Shown here: one piece after another, positions 54,232 to 63,218 of the stretch | Layout of the letters: each line of letters starts with the position of its first letter | How positions within the stretch are numbered: the stretch's first letter is position 1 | Translations under genes and position numbers: made by a program | Assembly (NCBI RefSeq): GCF_027319265.1 | Contig: NZ_DAHVNP010000028.1 | Span: forward strand, 86,542 to 150,541 | Direction: 5' to 3' | Source of the DNA: Ferrimicrobium sp. | GTDB taxonomy: Bacteria; Actinomycetota; Acidimicrobiia; Acidimicrobiales; Acidimicrobiaceae | DNA length: 64,000 bases | Notes under the pieces: model-generated | Databases searched by the model: none | What the model saw: the letters and a program-made list of their open reading frames with translations, nothing else | What the model was told of the DNA's origin: nothing

Positions 54232-54523
54232 GGGTCATCGTTCCCGACTCACCGTGATCGCTGGAACACCTTTTGCTTGAACATCCACCCGTCAGACCTG
54301 TCTCCATCGAGGCATGGAGCTGTCGGGTGTTCTGGTAGCAATCCCCCCGGTTGTACAATCCCCTCAGAAGGCTCCTCGAACCCGATCGTCCGCGTGCCAG
54401 AGCCGCTGGTCGAGCAGAGAGAGTCTTCACTCGCCCCAACAGGCTATCTGCCCATGCATGGTCGAGCTCGTTACTACCCGTATTGCCAACCCCGGAGGCA
54501 CCCACCAACCCGAACCCAGCTGG

Positions 54524-55156
54524 CTACTGCGATGCGGCGCGAACGCTGGTCAAGAGTCGTGCCCCAGCACTGGATGGCCAATCCGAGCGATGCAGCTGCC
54601 ACCGACAGTTGACTCCGATCTCACCAGGAGCCTCGGGTTCACGCTTTACAGAGTCGATGAGGGTGTAGCCAAGCCGGCGAGGCACTCCTCCACTGGCCCG
54701 GTTAGCCTCGTCGTGATGGACCTCGACCCTGTCGATCCCCGGAATCGAGAGGGCCGCTTCCGTGAGTAGGGCCGTCGTCAGAGTCGCAACACCTCGGCGA
54801 GTTTGCCGTGAATCGACCCAGTACCCGATCTCGAGCACCCCTGGACCGAGGCGGGCATGAAGACCAAAGCTACCCAGGAATGGGTGATCTGCATCGTAGG
54901 GGACATAGACCGCCTCGGCAGCGAGTTGCCCATCCAGTCGAAGCTGAGCCGAGATGAACTCCTCAGCCATGTCAATGGTGTAGTCGTCCGCCGCCCACGG
55001 CATCCACTGCCGCAGGTCGGCCCGAGACGCCACAACCGCGTCATAGAGACGTGCAACATCACCCTCTTCGATCAGGCGACATCTGAGCCAGCCAGCAGGA
55101 AGGATCTCTGGCGGAACAAATTGGGGACCCGCCTCAACACGATCATTGCTCGACAT
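54524..55156 (-). CDS. GNAT-family N-acetyltransferase (RimJ/RimL type)
   Basis: A 210-residue acetyltransferase. WLRCRLIEEGDVARLYDAVV starts the domain; ADLRQWMPWAADDYTIDMAEEFI is typical of RimJ/RimL; IGYWVDSRQTRRGVATLTTA is the acetyl-CoA loop (R-x-x-R-G-V-A) and VEVHHDEANRASGGVPRRLG is motif B with the N-x-A-S segment. I chose ATG 55156 (MSSNDRV) because an AGAGGAAG ribosome site precedes it; a 16-residue longer frame exists. The target amine is unknown. It is convergent with purE. Confidence 0.88.
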   Translation of the reverse strand: MSSNDRVEAGPQFVPPEILPAGWLRCRLIEEGDVARLYDAVVASRADLRQWMPWAADDYTIDMAEEFISAQLRLDGQLAAEAVYVPYDADHPFLGSFGLHARLGPGVLEIGYWVDSRQTRRGVATLTTALLTEAALSIPGIDRVEVHHDEANRASGGVPRRLGYTLIDSVKREPEAPGEIGVNCRWQLHRSDWPSSAGARLLTSVRAASQ

Positions 55157-55776
55157 CAACGATACTTCCTCTCCCCCAAACGCCCAGGTGTTTGACCGGG
55201 CCATCTCACTGCCCTATCATTACTATCTATTGGGGCCATCTATCGTTGCCAAACGTCACTACCATACATCGTTATTCTAGCCTACCGGACGGAGCATCAT
55301 TTGAGCTTGGCTTGGGGTAAGCAGCCCACATGGGCACTCACGCGTCGCAACCGGGTATGCAGCAGCTACGGTTCACGTTCAAACACCCTACACATCAGTA
55401 CGCCCGAGCTTTGGTCCAAAGAAGGAACCACATGCAACAAAACGCCCTACAACAAGCAACTGTGCAACAAGGCGATGCGCGGATACGGTTATCGCTGCAT
55501 CATCGAGCCTCAATCCTTCACGGTCACGACCGACTGGGACACAACCATCAGTTAGAAGGGTGTCAATCAACCAACCGTCCACCAACTCTAGCTCAGTGTC
55601 TCGACGAGTATCATTGAGCAGTATCGGATCAATCAACCTTGAAGCACACAGACTCCGAAGGAATGTAGAGCCGCCACCTTGAAGAAACCGTTGGAAACGA
55701 GATTGGGAACGACCTTACCGCACGTCCACACGAAGCGAGCCCGTCTCCCTAGGGGAACCTGTTGGGCGATACGTGC
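55157..55776. other. Intergenic region, no gene recognised
   Basis: About 620 bp between the GNAT gene and the small membrane protein gene. It has overlapping short frames on both strands, none convincing. It is A/C-rich on the plus strand at 55380-55560. I see no RNA gene or repeat here. Confidence 0.45.
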
Positions 55777-55983
55777 CTATTGCTGTGAGTGATAGATAGG
55801 TGAACCGACCGGTGCCCCAGCGTAGCCATTGACCGTATGACCAACGGCAGGATACTGCCAGGAGCGCTCTCCAAGGGATCCCTGCTGGGCGAGCGCTCCA
55901 CCGATCATGACGATCACAATGATCGCGATCAACACCAACAATGCCGCAATCGGCTTTGGAATCTTATGGATCTCGGTGTCCAC
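55777..55983 (-). CDS. Small single-pass membrane protein
   Basis: A 68-residue protein with a charged N-terminus (MDTEIHKIPKP), one strong helix (IAALLVLIAIIVIVMIGGAL, about residues 12-32) and a polar Gly/Ser/Tyr-rich tail (VNGYAGAPVGSPIYHSQQ) that would face outward. This is a typical small-membrane-protein layout, which makes coding likely despite the length. No family recognised. It is divergent from rnpB, with about 85 bp between. Confidence 0.6.
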   Translation of the reverse strand: MDTEIHKIPKPIAALLVLIAIIVIVMIGGALAQQGSLGERSWQYPAVGHTVNGYAGAPVGSPIYHSQQ

Positions 55984-56067
55984 TACTCCCCACCTTCCCT
56001 TGGTTGCACGAGACTAAGTATAGGCAACGATAGGCCAGATGGCAAACTCGACGATCTAGCATGGAAA

Positions 56068-56398
<331 letters not shown>

Positions 56399-56417
<19 letters not shown>

Positions 56418-57115
56418 TCCGCCACGAGTAGCGCGCCGCACTCCTCGCATGGCGACAAGGCTGACGGATTCGATGCGACCCTACCGCGCAACGCGCTGGA
56501 CAGAGCCATATGGCAGTTGCCACAATAGCCGCCGTGCACCAGTGCGAGCGCCGGTCGTATCCCCCGCTCATGGGCGGCTCTGATCAGTGCTGCAGTGGGT
56601 TCAGGCAACTGAGCAATAAGCGCATTGAGTTCAGCCAGTTTGGCCTCACGCTCGGCCGTAAGCTCGCCGCGAAGTCGCTCCTGATCATCTACCAAGGTGG
56701 CGTAGCTGGCTCGTTTGAGTTCGAGTTCGGCGACTGCATCCGCGAGCTTGACTTTACGCTCCTCAGACTCCTCCATCAACTCAAGTTCAGCCTCCTCGAC
56801 CGCATCGAGCTTGCCTTGGAGTACCTCGGTCTCATGCTCGATCTGGGTTGCCTGGCGATAATCACGAGCGCCCTCTGCGGCTCGAACACGGTGTAGTCGT
56901 GACGCCAGATCAGCCTGTTCAGCTGCCAGCTCCTCAGCTCGTGCAGTTGCGGCCACCTCAGCTGCTTCGAGGCTCCGCACCTGCTCCTCAAGTCGGGAAA
57001 TACTCTGCTTGGCCTCTCTCCGTGCATCGCGCAGACCTGGAGCCTCTAGGGCTGACCCGGCGCGCTGTAACTCCGTCTCCAATAGAACGACTTCACGAAG
57101 TGCTGGCATAGACAA
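56399..57115 (-). CDS. C4-type zinc-ribbon coiled-coil protein
   Basis: A 238-residue protein. Residues 10-170 are a long coiled coil rich in Glu, Ala, Arg and Leu (for example ARAEELAAEQADLASRLHRV). The C-terminal zinc ribbon reads GYCGNCHMALS then LSPCEECGALLV, giving two CxxC pairs. This is the zf-RING_7 / CT398-like family widespread in bacteria, thought to bind nucleic acid or proteins; the role is not settled. The frame starts at TTG 57115, with ATG 57109 (MPALREV) as the likelier start. The final codons (EDEGDL and stop) lie in DNA that also encodes the P1 helix of rnpB on the other strand. Confidence 0.88.
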
Positions 57116-57304
57116 TTACGCTAGCACCCCAGCCCCAAGACTTGCGGCGACCTCGACCCAAAGACTCTCTGGAACCACGACAGGCACCATTGCAACTACT
57201 TTCCCATCACCATTGAACGAAGTGTCGCGGAGCCACTGACGAACTCTCACAACACCGCGACGATCGACGAGACTCAGTCGCATGAGACGCAGCCGGCACA
57301 GCAT
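57116..57304 (-). CDS. Possible small protein upstream of the zinc-ribbon gene
   Basis: A 62-residue frame on the same strand, ending immediately before the zinc-ribbon gene. It has a plausible protein composition (RRGVVRVRQWLRDTSFNGDG, VVVPESLWVEVAASLGAGVL), but no start signal is convincing and no family is recognised. It could be the tail of a decayed gene. The abutting position is the only support. Confidence 0.3.
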   Translation of the reverse strand: MLCRLRLMRLSLVDRRGVVRVRQWLRDTSFNGDGKVVAMVPVVVPESLWVEVAASLGAGVLA

Positions 57305-57743
57305 TCCTGGACGCCGTGGAGCAAGCGATCGACCAAGCAGTGTACCGGCGATTGATGCAGCGCAGCCACCCTACGACGACCCCCGCTGGTCATCATCCCT
57401 TGCACAACGATAACACACCACGTCTCCGGCCATTCATTGACTTCCTCACCACATCGCCGTTAGCTGGGCCAGCCTGTGGAATGCGACACAAACGGAGTCC
57501 AAACTTCGTACTTCATCCTGAGATGAGTAGGATCAGAGGCTACCATTGCTCGCGGATGCTGAAGAGGACGATTTCGAACTCCCTACTCTCAATCGCTAGT
57601 TTTGCGCACCTTCAGACCCGCACTCGACGAAAATACTCCTACGGTCAGGAGCGACGATCAGCGTCTGATCGTCAGCATTGCAACGTTCCTGCTATCGATG
57701 GTGCGCCCACGAGCGCAAGCAGCCCGAGGTCGAGCAACGCTCG
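57305..57743. other. Intergenic region, no gene supported
   Basis: About 440 bp between the zinc-ribbon gene and the end of the secreted repeat-protein gene. A plus-strand frame (57316-57750) starts with DAVEQAIDQAVYRRLMQRS and has an HH-HND stretch that faintly recalls IS3-type transposases, but the rest is unconvincing. I leave it as unassigned DNA. Confidence 0.4.
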
Positions 57744-58796
57744 TTATTGAGCAATGCCGACGATTGGGGCGGAAAGTGGATGGCTACCACCCAACCCACT
57801 TAGCCCAAGCGAGTAGGTGTTGCCAAGGAAATCAGCATCGCCAAAGCTATAGATGAACCCTGCCTGAGTCGCCATCCAGTAGCCACCACCATTCGCTGTT
57901 GGGACAATGCCGACGACCTGGGATACGAGTGGATGGCTACCACCCAACCCACTTAGCCCAAGCGAGTAGGTGTTGCCATAGAAGCCAGCATCACCGAAGT
58001 TGAATATACCGCCGTCAGCGCCCACCAACCAGTAACCAGCTCCATTCGGGGTCGTCGCCATGCCGACGATCGGAGCAGAGAGAGGGTGGGTTCCACTCAA
58101 ACCGGTGAGGCCATCGGAGTAGGTGTTGCCGTAGAACTTCGCATCGCCAAAGCTAAAGATTCCGCCGTCCTTGCCGACCAGCCAGTATCCACCGCCATTG
58201 GGTGTCGAGGTGATGCCGACGATCGGGGCTGAGAGAGGGTGTCTTCCACTCAAACCGGTGAGGCCAAGCGTGTAGGTGCTACCGTAGAACTTCGCATCGC
58301 CAAAGCTGTAGACCGTACCATCTTGGGTAACCAACCAATAACCTTTCCCATCGGGCGTCGCCGCCATGGCCACCACGGGTGAGGCAAGGGGGTGGGTTCC
58401 ACTCAAACCGGTGAGGCCAAGCGTGTAGGTGCTGCCGTAGAATCCCGACGCGCCAAAGTTAAAGACTCCGCCGTCCTTGCCGACCAGCCAGTATCCACCG
58501 CCCATCGGGTCTTCAACCACGCCTACAATCGGAGCTGCAAGCGGTCGTGATCCAGTGAGTCCGGTGATCCCGTCGCTGTAAGTAGTGCCGTAGAATCCCG
58601 ACGCGCCAAAGTTGAAGACTCCGCCATCAGCAGCGGCGAGGTGATAGCCCACCGCAGGCATTCCAGTTGTCACCGATGCACTTGTTAAACTTGTAGCTGA
58701 TAAAGCGACGCTGCCAGAAGATACCGCAACCCCAAGGAGACCAGCCAGACTTAGCACTCCCAAACTAGCCATCAAACCGCCACGGCGAACTTTCAT
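57744..58796 (-). CDS. Secreted six-repeat beta-propeller-like protein
   Basis: A 350-residue exported protein. Residues 1-40 are a signal peptide (MKVRRGGLMASLGVLSLAGL, then VAVSSGSVALSA). The rest is six units of exactly 51 residues, each GYWLV-x2-DGGVFNFG-A-x-FYGSTY and LGLTGLSG-x-HPLSAPIVGI-x2-TPNG. The last unit ends the protein. Regular repeats of this size with DGG and FG turns suggest a beta-propeller or beta-solenoid, which is inference. The same repeat closes the giant protein at 6476-13861. I chose ATG 58796, which is preceded by GAGGAG; the longer frame to 58820 would swallow this ribosome site. A 50-bp perfect direct repeat links units 5 and 6. Confidence 0.9.
   Translation of the reverse strand: MKVRRGGLMASLGVLSLAGLLGVAVSSGSVALSATSLTSASVTTGMPAVGYHLAAADGGVFNFGASGFYGTTYSDGITGLTGSRPLAAPIVGVVEDPMGGGYWLVGKDGGVFNFGASGFYGSTYTLGLTGLSGTHPLASPVVAMAATPDGKGYWLVTQDGTVYSFGDAKFYGSTYTLGLTGLSGRHPLSAPIVGITSTPNGGGYWLVGKDGGIFSFGDAKFYGNTYSDGLTGLSGTHPLSAPIVGMATTPNGAGYWLVGADGGIFNFGDAGFYGNTYSLGLSGLGGSHPLVSQVVGIVPTANGGGYWMATQAGFIYSFGDADFLGNTYSLGLSGLGGSHPLSAPIVGIAQ
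57776..57978. repeat. 50-bp perfect direct repeat within the secreted repeat gene
   Basis: 57776-57825 and 57929-57978 are identical over 50 bp and lie 153 bp apart, exactly one 51-codon unit. The other units are more diverged at DNA level, so this pair is recent or kept alike by gene conversion. Confidence 0.9.
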
Positions 58797-59516
58797 TGAC
58801 ATCTCCTCGTCTCGGTGCAACCGGCATCAGTAGAAGACCGATCACACTGGTCCTTCGGAACCGCCACCGAATCCAGATGTACAAAGAGAACTATTTCTCC
58901 TAGATCTTTACAACCAAGAAGGAACGTATTCACTCTGCGACGAAGCATTGAAGCCCAGGAGCACCTGTCACGAAGGAGATTCGTCGGACGATGGTGGGTG
59001 ATCAAGCGTTCTCTCAACGAATCCGCTCGGATCCACTGGGACTAGAACTGGTTGGAGGGCCCCAGGATTTCAGCGTTCTCATCGCTCGTCAGTAACAAAA
59101 CTGGAAAGAGACAATGCTTAGAAACGACAAGCCTTGCAAGAGACAAGGTTTGAAACAGATAGCGATCATACCAGCGGGTGCGGTGAGTGATCGATGGGGG
59201 CACCCGGGTCCGATGACTCACACGAACAAAGCAGGCATGTATCGGTGGCATGTCGTTAAACCTGGACATTTGAACCCTGTCCTTCGTTCTAGGTTGCGCG
59301 CTCAACCACTACACCCAACACGTCGTATTCGCCCTCACAACCCACAAGAGCTGACCTCCTTGGAGCCGTCTTTGCCCGCTGACAAGGGAGTGTTTCGTCT
59401 CCCCAATGACCCTGTGTCTCCCCAATGACCCTGTGTCTCCCCATGGGCCGCTGCGGCTTGCTCCGACGGTTGGCGGGCTGCTTGTTGCAGTCAGGGGCTC
59501 GTACAACCTTTGTGGG
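58797..59516. other. Intergenic region with 19-bp tandem repeat, no gene supported
   Basis: About 720 bp between the secreted repeat gene and the RDD gene. It should carry the promoter of the secreted repeat gene. Frames on both strands (for example minus 59042-59305) lack family resemblance. The tandem repeat at 59397-59443 is listed separately. Confidence 0.45.
59397..59443. repeat. 19-bp tandem repeat, 2.5 copies
   Basis: Two exact copies of GTCTCCCCAATGACCCTGT (59397-59415, 59416-59434) are followed by a partial third (59435-59443). It lies about 75 bp downstream of the RDD gene's stop. Confidence 0.85.
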
Positions 59517-59999
59517 CTATGGGGTGACGGTGGCAGACTCCCAGACGACGATCGTATGGGCGATTCGGTCTTGTAGTGTTCTGCGCTCAGGATCAAAGAG
59601 TGCTGGCAGGTAGCCAAGAAAGATCACCGCCATCGAGATGAAGGCGACAACCAGCCGGATGAGGACGGTGACAGGCTCAAGCTCAGTCCCCTCCATGGGA
59701 ACTACTCGTACATGGGCCGCACGCGCCCCGAGGGTCTGTCCGTTGACCATGACACGCATCAGGACAAAGTATCCAACGATAAGCGCGATGTTGATGATGT
59801 AGACAATCGGACCCATCTCAAAGCGAACGACCGAAAAGATCGGATTCTCAAGCCCACCCATACCTCCGAGCAACAGCTCGAGTATCAAGCTACCAAAGAA
59901 AACGACCAGCGCATCGAAGATAAAAGCTTCGACTCGACGACCGATCGAAGCAAGCTCCGCGCCCGGTACTGCATCACTCACTCTGTCGCTCCATCCCAC
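59517..59999 (-). CDS. RDD-family membrane protein
   Basis: A 160-residue protein with the RDD pattern: ASIGRRVEAFIFDALVVFF, where R and D of helix 1 are conserved, then IVYIINIALIVGYFVLMRVM with GQTLGARAAHVRVV, and LVVAFISMAVIFLGYLPALF ending with DRRTLQDR-like PERRTLQDRIAHTIVV. RDD proteins have three to four helices and mostly unknown function; some are linked with cation or compatible-solute transport. Its start overlaps the end of the upstream MFS gene by 26 bp, so they form a two-gene unit. Confidence 0.87.
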   Translation of the reverse strand: MGWSDRVSDAVPGAELASIGRRVEAFIFDALVVFFGSLILELLLGGMGGLENPIFSVVRFEMGPIVYIINIALIVGYFVLMRVMVNGQTLGARAAHVRVVPMEGTELEPVTVLIRLVVAFISMAVIFLGYLPALFDPERRTLQDRIAHTIVVWESATVTP

Positions 60000-61194
60000 T
60001 CGTTACATCCACATGATCGATCGCTTGGATCCATCGGCGCTCGCGAAGCGCTAGCGCACCCCACACCACGAGGCCCAGCACCCCAGCAATGGTACCAGCG
60101 ATCGTGACGTCTGCCCAACCACCGATCCCATAAAGTATTGAGGCAAGACTGGAACCGAGCACGCCGCCGAGGAAGTAGAAGACCATGTACACCATGGTGA
60201 TGCGACCTTGTGCTCCGGGTGCGAGCTGATAGATCAGACTCTGATTCGACAGCTGAGCACCCTGGATACCCGCGTCAAGGGTCGCCGTCAAGACAACGAA
60301 GAGCACGATCGAATCGTGGGTCAGGAAAAAGGCAAAGTACGACAGTGCAATAAGCGCAAAGGAGATGACGGTCGTGAATGCAGTGTGTCCGCGATCAGCT
60401 AAGGCGCCAACGACGCGAGCCGAGAGCACACCTGCCAACCCAGCGAAGCCAAAGAGCCCGATCAGGCCCGAACTGAGGTGATACGGATGCGCCGACAATG
60501 CAAAAGCCATCGTCGTCCAGAAGATCGAAAACGCCCCAAAGCTCAACATGCCGAGGAAGGAGCGAAGCCGAAGGATCGGCTCTCGTTGCAACAGACGGAA
60601 ACCATCACGCCACATGTCGACAAAGGCAATTGCATGTTTGTCACTCTCAGCTGGGAGGCGCAGCCAGACGACGAGTGCAAGAATGGCCGAGGCAGCGGCT
60701 GCGACGAGAAAGACACTGTGGTAACCGGCGAGATCAGCAAGCGCCCCCGAATAGGTGCGTGCGAGCACAATACCCGCCAACAGCCCAGCCATGACTTTTG
60801 CAATCTCGGAGGATCGAACCTCCGGCGGTGCTGCGGCCGCCACATAGGTGACGGCCAGCTGAGCGACGACCGAAAAGATCCCGACCCCGATCAGCGACAC
60901 ACCCAGCGGGATCGTACCGGTGACGAGTCCCGCACCGATATCGAAGAGGCCGGCCAACAACAGTGACAACACGATTAAGAACCGCCGGTCGAAGCGATCG
61001 CCGAGCGGGAGCAGGACGCCGAGACCGACGACAAAGCCGGCCTGGGTGACGGTGATCAAAAAGCCCGCGTTGCCGCCGGAGAGATGGAGCGCGACCGAGA
61101 CGATATGCAGCAGTGGCTGCAAATAGTAGGTATTCGCTACACCAACACCGGCCACAATCGCGAGCAAGAGTGTAGGTATACGCTTATGAGCCAT
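59974..61194 (-). CDS. Major facilitator superfamily transporter
   Basis: A 406-residue MFS protein with 12 predicted helices. It starts PTLLLAIVAGVGVANTYYLQ and has VGLGVLLPLGDRFDRRFLIV (motif A, G-x3-D-R-x-D-R-R) between helices 2 and 3, plus a second copy-like GVLSARVVGALADRGHTAFT between helices 8 and 9. 'ANTYYLQPLLH' is typical of a group of putative efflux proteins related to YfiS/YnfM. The substrate is unknown. It is divergent from the pyrophosphatase gene and co-transcribed with the RDD gene. Confidence 0.9.
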   Translation of the reverse strand: MAHKRIPTLLLAIVAGVGVANTYYLQPLLHIVSVALHLSGGNAGFLITVTQAGFVVGLGVLLPLGDRFDRRFLIVLSLLLAGLFDIGAGLVTGTIPLGVSLIGVGIFSVVAQLAVTYVAAAAPPEVRSSEIAKVMAGLLAGIVLARTYSGALADLAGYHSVFLVAAAASAILALVVWLRLPAESDKHAIAFVDMWRDGFRLLQREPILRLRSFLGMLSFGAFSIFWTTMAFALSAHPYHLSSGLIGLFGFAGLAGVLSARVVGALADRGHTAFTTVISFALIALSYFAFFLTHDSIVLFVVLTATLDAGIQGAQLSNQSLIYQLAPGAQGRITMVYMVFYFLGGVLGSSLASILYGIGGWADVTIAGTIAGVLGLVVWGALALRERRWIQAIDHVDVTSGMERQSE

Positions 61195-61205
61195 AGAGTT
61201 GCTTT

Positions 61206-61233
61206 GTCTACCAGCCTATCAGGGCAGGTAGAC
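61206..61233. promoter_or_regulatory. Inverted repeat in the divergent MFS/pyrophosphatase promoter region
   Basis: Arms GTCTACCAGCC (61206-61216) and GGCAGGTAGAC (61223-61233) pair over 11 bp with a single mismatch and a 6-nt spacer. TATAGG (61235-61240), a possible -10 for the pyrophosphatase gene, follows directly. The position 12 bp from the MFS start and about 30 bp from the ppa start fits an operator for either gene. Confidence 0.45.
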
Positions 61234-61265
61234 TTATAGGGTACCTCGAGTAAGGAGCACGACCC

Positions 61266-61748
61266 ATGGACCCGATTACCGCAATCATCGAGATCCCGCG
61301 AGGATCCAAAAACAAGTACGAAGTCGACCACGAGACCGGAGCGGTCTGGCTCGATCGCACCCTTTTTACACCGATGAGCTATCCACTTGACTACGGCTTC
61401 ATTGATGACACCCTCGGAGAGGATGGTGACCCGCTCGACATCCTCCTCCTCGTCGACGTTCCGACCTTCCCAGGGTGCCATGTCAAGGTTCGACCAGTGG
61501 CGTGCTTTGTCATGTCCGACGAGAATGGGCGTGACGTGAAGATTCTTGGTGTCCCCGCCAAGGATGTCCGTTACGAGCGCTACCAAGAGTTGAACGACCT
61601 ACCAACGCATGTCCAGGACGAAGTCGAGCATTTCTTTAGCCACTATAAGGATCTTGAGCCGGGTAAGTCGGTCACCATTGAGGGTTGGCGCGACCTCGCC
61701 CAAGCGCGTGACGAGATCGAGGCCTCCATCAAGAGGTATCAGCATTGA
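61266..61748 (+). CDS. ppa: Inorganic pyrophosphatase (family I)
   Basis: A 160-residue soluble pyrophosphatase. The N-terminal IIEIPRGSKNKYEVDHETG, LDYGFIDDTLGEDGDPLDIL (with the D-G-D-P-L-D signature holding metal-binding aspartates) and LGVPAKDVRYERYQE are all standard. It splits PPi to phosphate, which pulls nucleic acid and other syntheses forward. A TAAGGAG site at 61250-61256 precedes the ATG. Its stop overlaps the start of the NifU-domain gene (ATGA-type), and an enoyl-CoA hydratase follows, forming a plus-strand run. Confidence 0.96.
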   Translation: MDPITAIIEIPRGSKNKYEVDHETGAVWLDRTLFTPMSYPLDYGFIDDTLGEDGDPLDILLLVDVPTFPGCHVKVRPVACFVMSDENGRDVKILGVPAKDVRYERYQELNDLPTHVQDEVEHFFSHYKDLEPGKSVTIEGWRDLAQARDEIEASIKRYQH

Positions 61749-62071
61749 TGGCTACCGTGGACCAAGAGCGCCGTGCCCAACTCGAAGCGTTGCTTACCAA
61801 ACTCCGACCTGCCGTCCAGGCCGATGGCGGTGATCTGTACCTTGCCTCCGTCGATACCGAGACCGGCAAGGTCGTCGTTGGCCTCTCAGGGGCATGCTCG
61901 AGTTGTGCGATCTCAACGACCACGGTCAAACTCGGTGTGGAGCGCATTCTCAAGGCCAAGCTTCCTTGGGTGACCGATGTCGAAGGCGATCTCGACACGT
62001 CACTCGACTTCGAAGAAAGTGCGCGCCTTGGCACTGGCGCCTATGTGCCGATCTCGATTCGCAAGAGTTGA
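61748..62071 (+). CDS. NifU C-terminal-domain Fe-S scaffold protein
   Basis: A 107-residue protein equal to the NifU C-terminal (Nfu) domain. AQLEALLTKLRPAVQADGGD starts the fold, and the cluster-binding CxxC is in LSGACSSCAISTTTVKLGVE. Nfu proteins carry or deliver [4Fe-4S] clusters. I take the ATG at 61748, which overlaps the ppa stop; a TTG one codon earlier is also in frame. Apart from the long range to the Fe-S protein at 46853, no cluster-assembly genes are nearby. Confidence 0.92.
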   Translation: MATVDQERRAQLEALLTKLRPAVQADGGDLYLASVDTETGKVVVGLSGACSSCAISTTTVKLGVERILKAKLPWVTDVEGDLDTSLDFEESARLGTGAYVPISIRKS

Positions 62072-62074
62072 CCC

Positions 62075-62809
62075 GTGGGGGTAATCGAGCGCTCCGACCA
62101 TGGTGCGACCGCAGTCCTCAGGATCGATCGGGCCCAAAAAAAGAATGCACTCAGGCTTGAGGACTTCGACGAGCTCGCAGAGGCACTCACCGCCGCCGAT
62201 CATGACCAGGCGGTGCGGGTGATCGTCCTCACTGGTACCGCGGATAGCTTCTCTGCAGGCGCTGATCTCAAGTCGCTCGCCAACTATGAGCAGAACCCCC
62301 TCGCCCATCTCGCCCGGGTACATCGCTGCGCACGGACACTTGCCACCGTGGCAAAGCCAACCATTGCTGCCATGAACGGCGTCGCAGTAGGTGCGGGACT
62401 CAACCTCGCACTCGCCTGCGATCTGGCCATCGCTGGTCGATCGGTGATGGTGAGTGAGATCTTCCTCGATCGTGGCCTCACACTCGACTACGGCGGTTCA
62501 GCACTTCTTGTCCAGCGGATCGGGCTCCATCGAGCCAAAGAATTGGCCTTCTTCGCCTCGCGGCTCGTCGGTGAAGAGTTACTTACCTGGGGACTCGTCA
62601 ACACCGTCGTCGATGACGACCAAGTCCTCTCCACTTCGCTTGAATGGGCCGATCGACTCACGCAACGCTCCCCTACTGCCCTCGCTCTCACCAAATCGCT
62701 CCTCAATCGAGCGGCGTCTTCGCTGACCCAAGCGATCGACCTTGAGGTGATTGCCCAGGTGGCCGCGCTATCGGATCCGAGTATCGCCTCGACTCTGACC
62801 AACTTTTAA
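62075..62809 (+). CDS. Enoyl-CoA hydratase/isomerase family protein
   Basis: A 244-residue crotonase-fold protein. The oxyanion-hole segments are SFSAGADLKSLANY (first) and AMNGVAVGAGLNLALACDLA (second). Catalytic glutamates of hydratases are expected in the VSEIFLDRGLTLDYGGS helix region; one Glu (SEIF) is seen while the second position reads Asp-Tyr, so hydratase activity is likely but not certain. The start is GTG 62075, 3 bp after the NifU-domain stop, so it is in the same unit. A fatty-acid or amino-acid breakdown role is inferred from the family. Confidence 0.88.
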   Translation: MGVIERSDHGATAVLRIDRAQKKNALRLEDFDELAEALTAADHDQAVRVIVLTGTADSFSAGADLKSLANYEQNPLAHLARVHRCARTLATVAKPTIAAMNGVAVGAGLNLALACDLAIAGRSVMVSEIFLDRGLTLDYGGSALLVQRIGLHRAKELAFFASRLVGEELLTWGLVNTVVDDDQVLSTSLEWADRLTQRSPTALALTKSLLNRAASSLTQAIDLEVIAQVAALSDPSIASTLTNF

Positions 62810-62824
62810 CTCGAGGTTCTTGCG

Positions 62825-63043
62825 GTGGCCGAGGAGGGAATCGATCCCATCACCAAAGCGGTCGCCCAGATCCGTTTCGTGCAACCCTACCAAGCGACGA
62901 AGTGGTATCTCTGCCCAGGCTGCAACACCGAAATCCCACCGGGGACCGGGCACTTTGTCGTCGTACCGATCGACAACATCGAACTACGTCGTCATTGGCA
63001 TCGACGTTGCCTCAACTGGGAGACAGAACACGGGCGGATCTAA
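62825..63043 (+). CDS. Small Cys-containing protein, possible zinc ribbon
   Basis: A 72-residue protein with WYLCPGCNTEIPPGTGHFV and, near the end, HWHRRCLNWE. The C-x2-C plus H-x-H-x2-C pattern suggests a bound zinc ion. Similar short proteins with 'CPGC-x-I-x-PGTxH ... HWHxxC' occur in actinobacteria, sometimes labelled as ATP/GTP-binding without evidence. It starts GTG 62825, 15 bp after the hydratase stop, and ends this plus-strand run. Confidence 0.72.
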   Translation: MAEEGIDPITKAVAQIRFVQPYQATKWYLCPGCNTEIPPGTGHFVVVPIDNIELRRHWHRRCLNWETEHGRI

Positions 63044-63218
63044 CCCAGTAACATTCACGTAGCGACCAGCACCGACGACGCAGAGAGGATCTTTGACGGG
63101 CATCGAGGGTTGGGGCCAGTTGAAGTGGTTGGAACACTTGTGGGGTGATCCACCTGAGATGAACGACCTCGAATGTGAGAGGACCAACCATAACAGATCC
63201 GGGGACCAAACACCCCAT

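Noticed and set aside
57316..57750. Plus-strand frame beginning with DAVEQAIDQAVYRRLMQRS, recalling part of an IS3-type transposase
   Set aside because: Only a dozen residues look similar and no catalytic motif or neighbouring transposase part can be placed.
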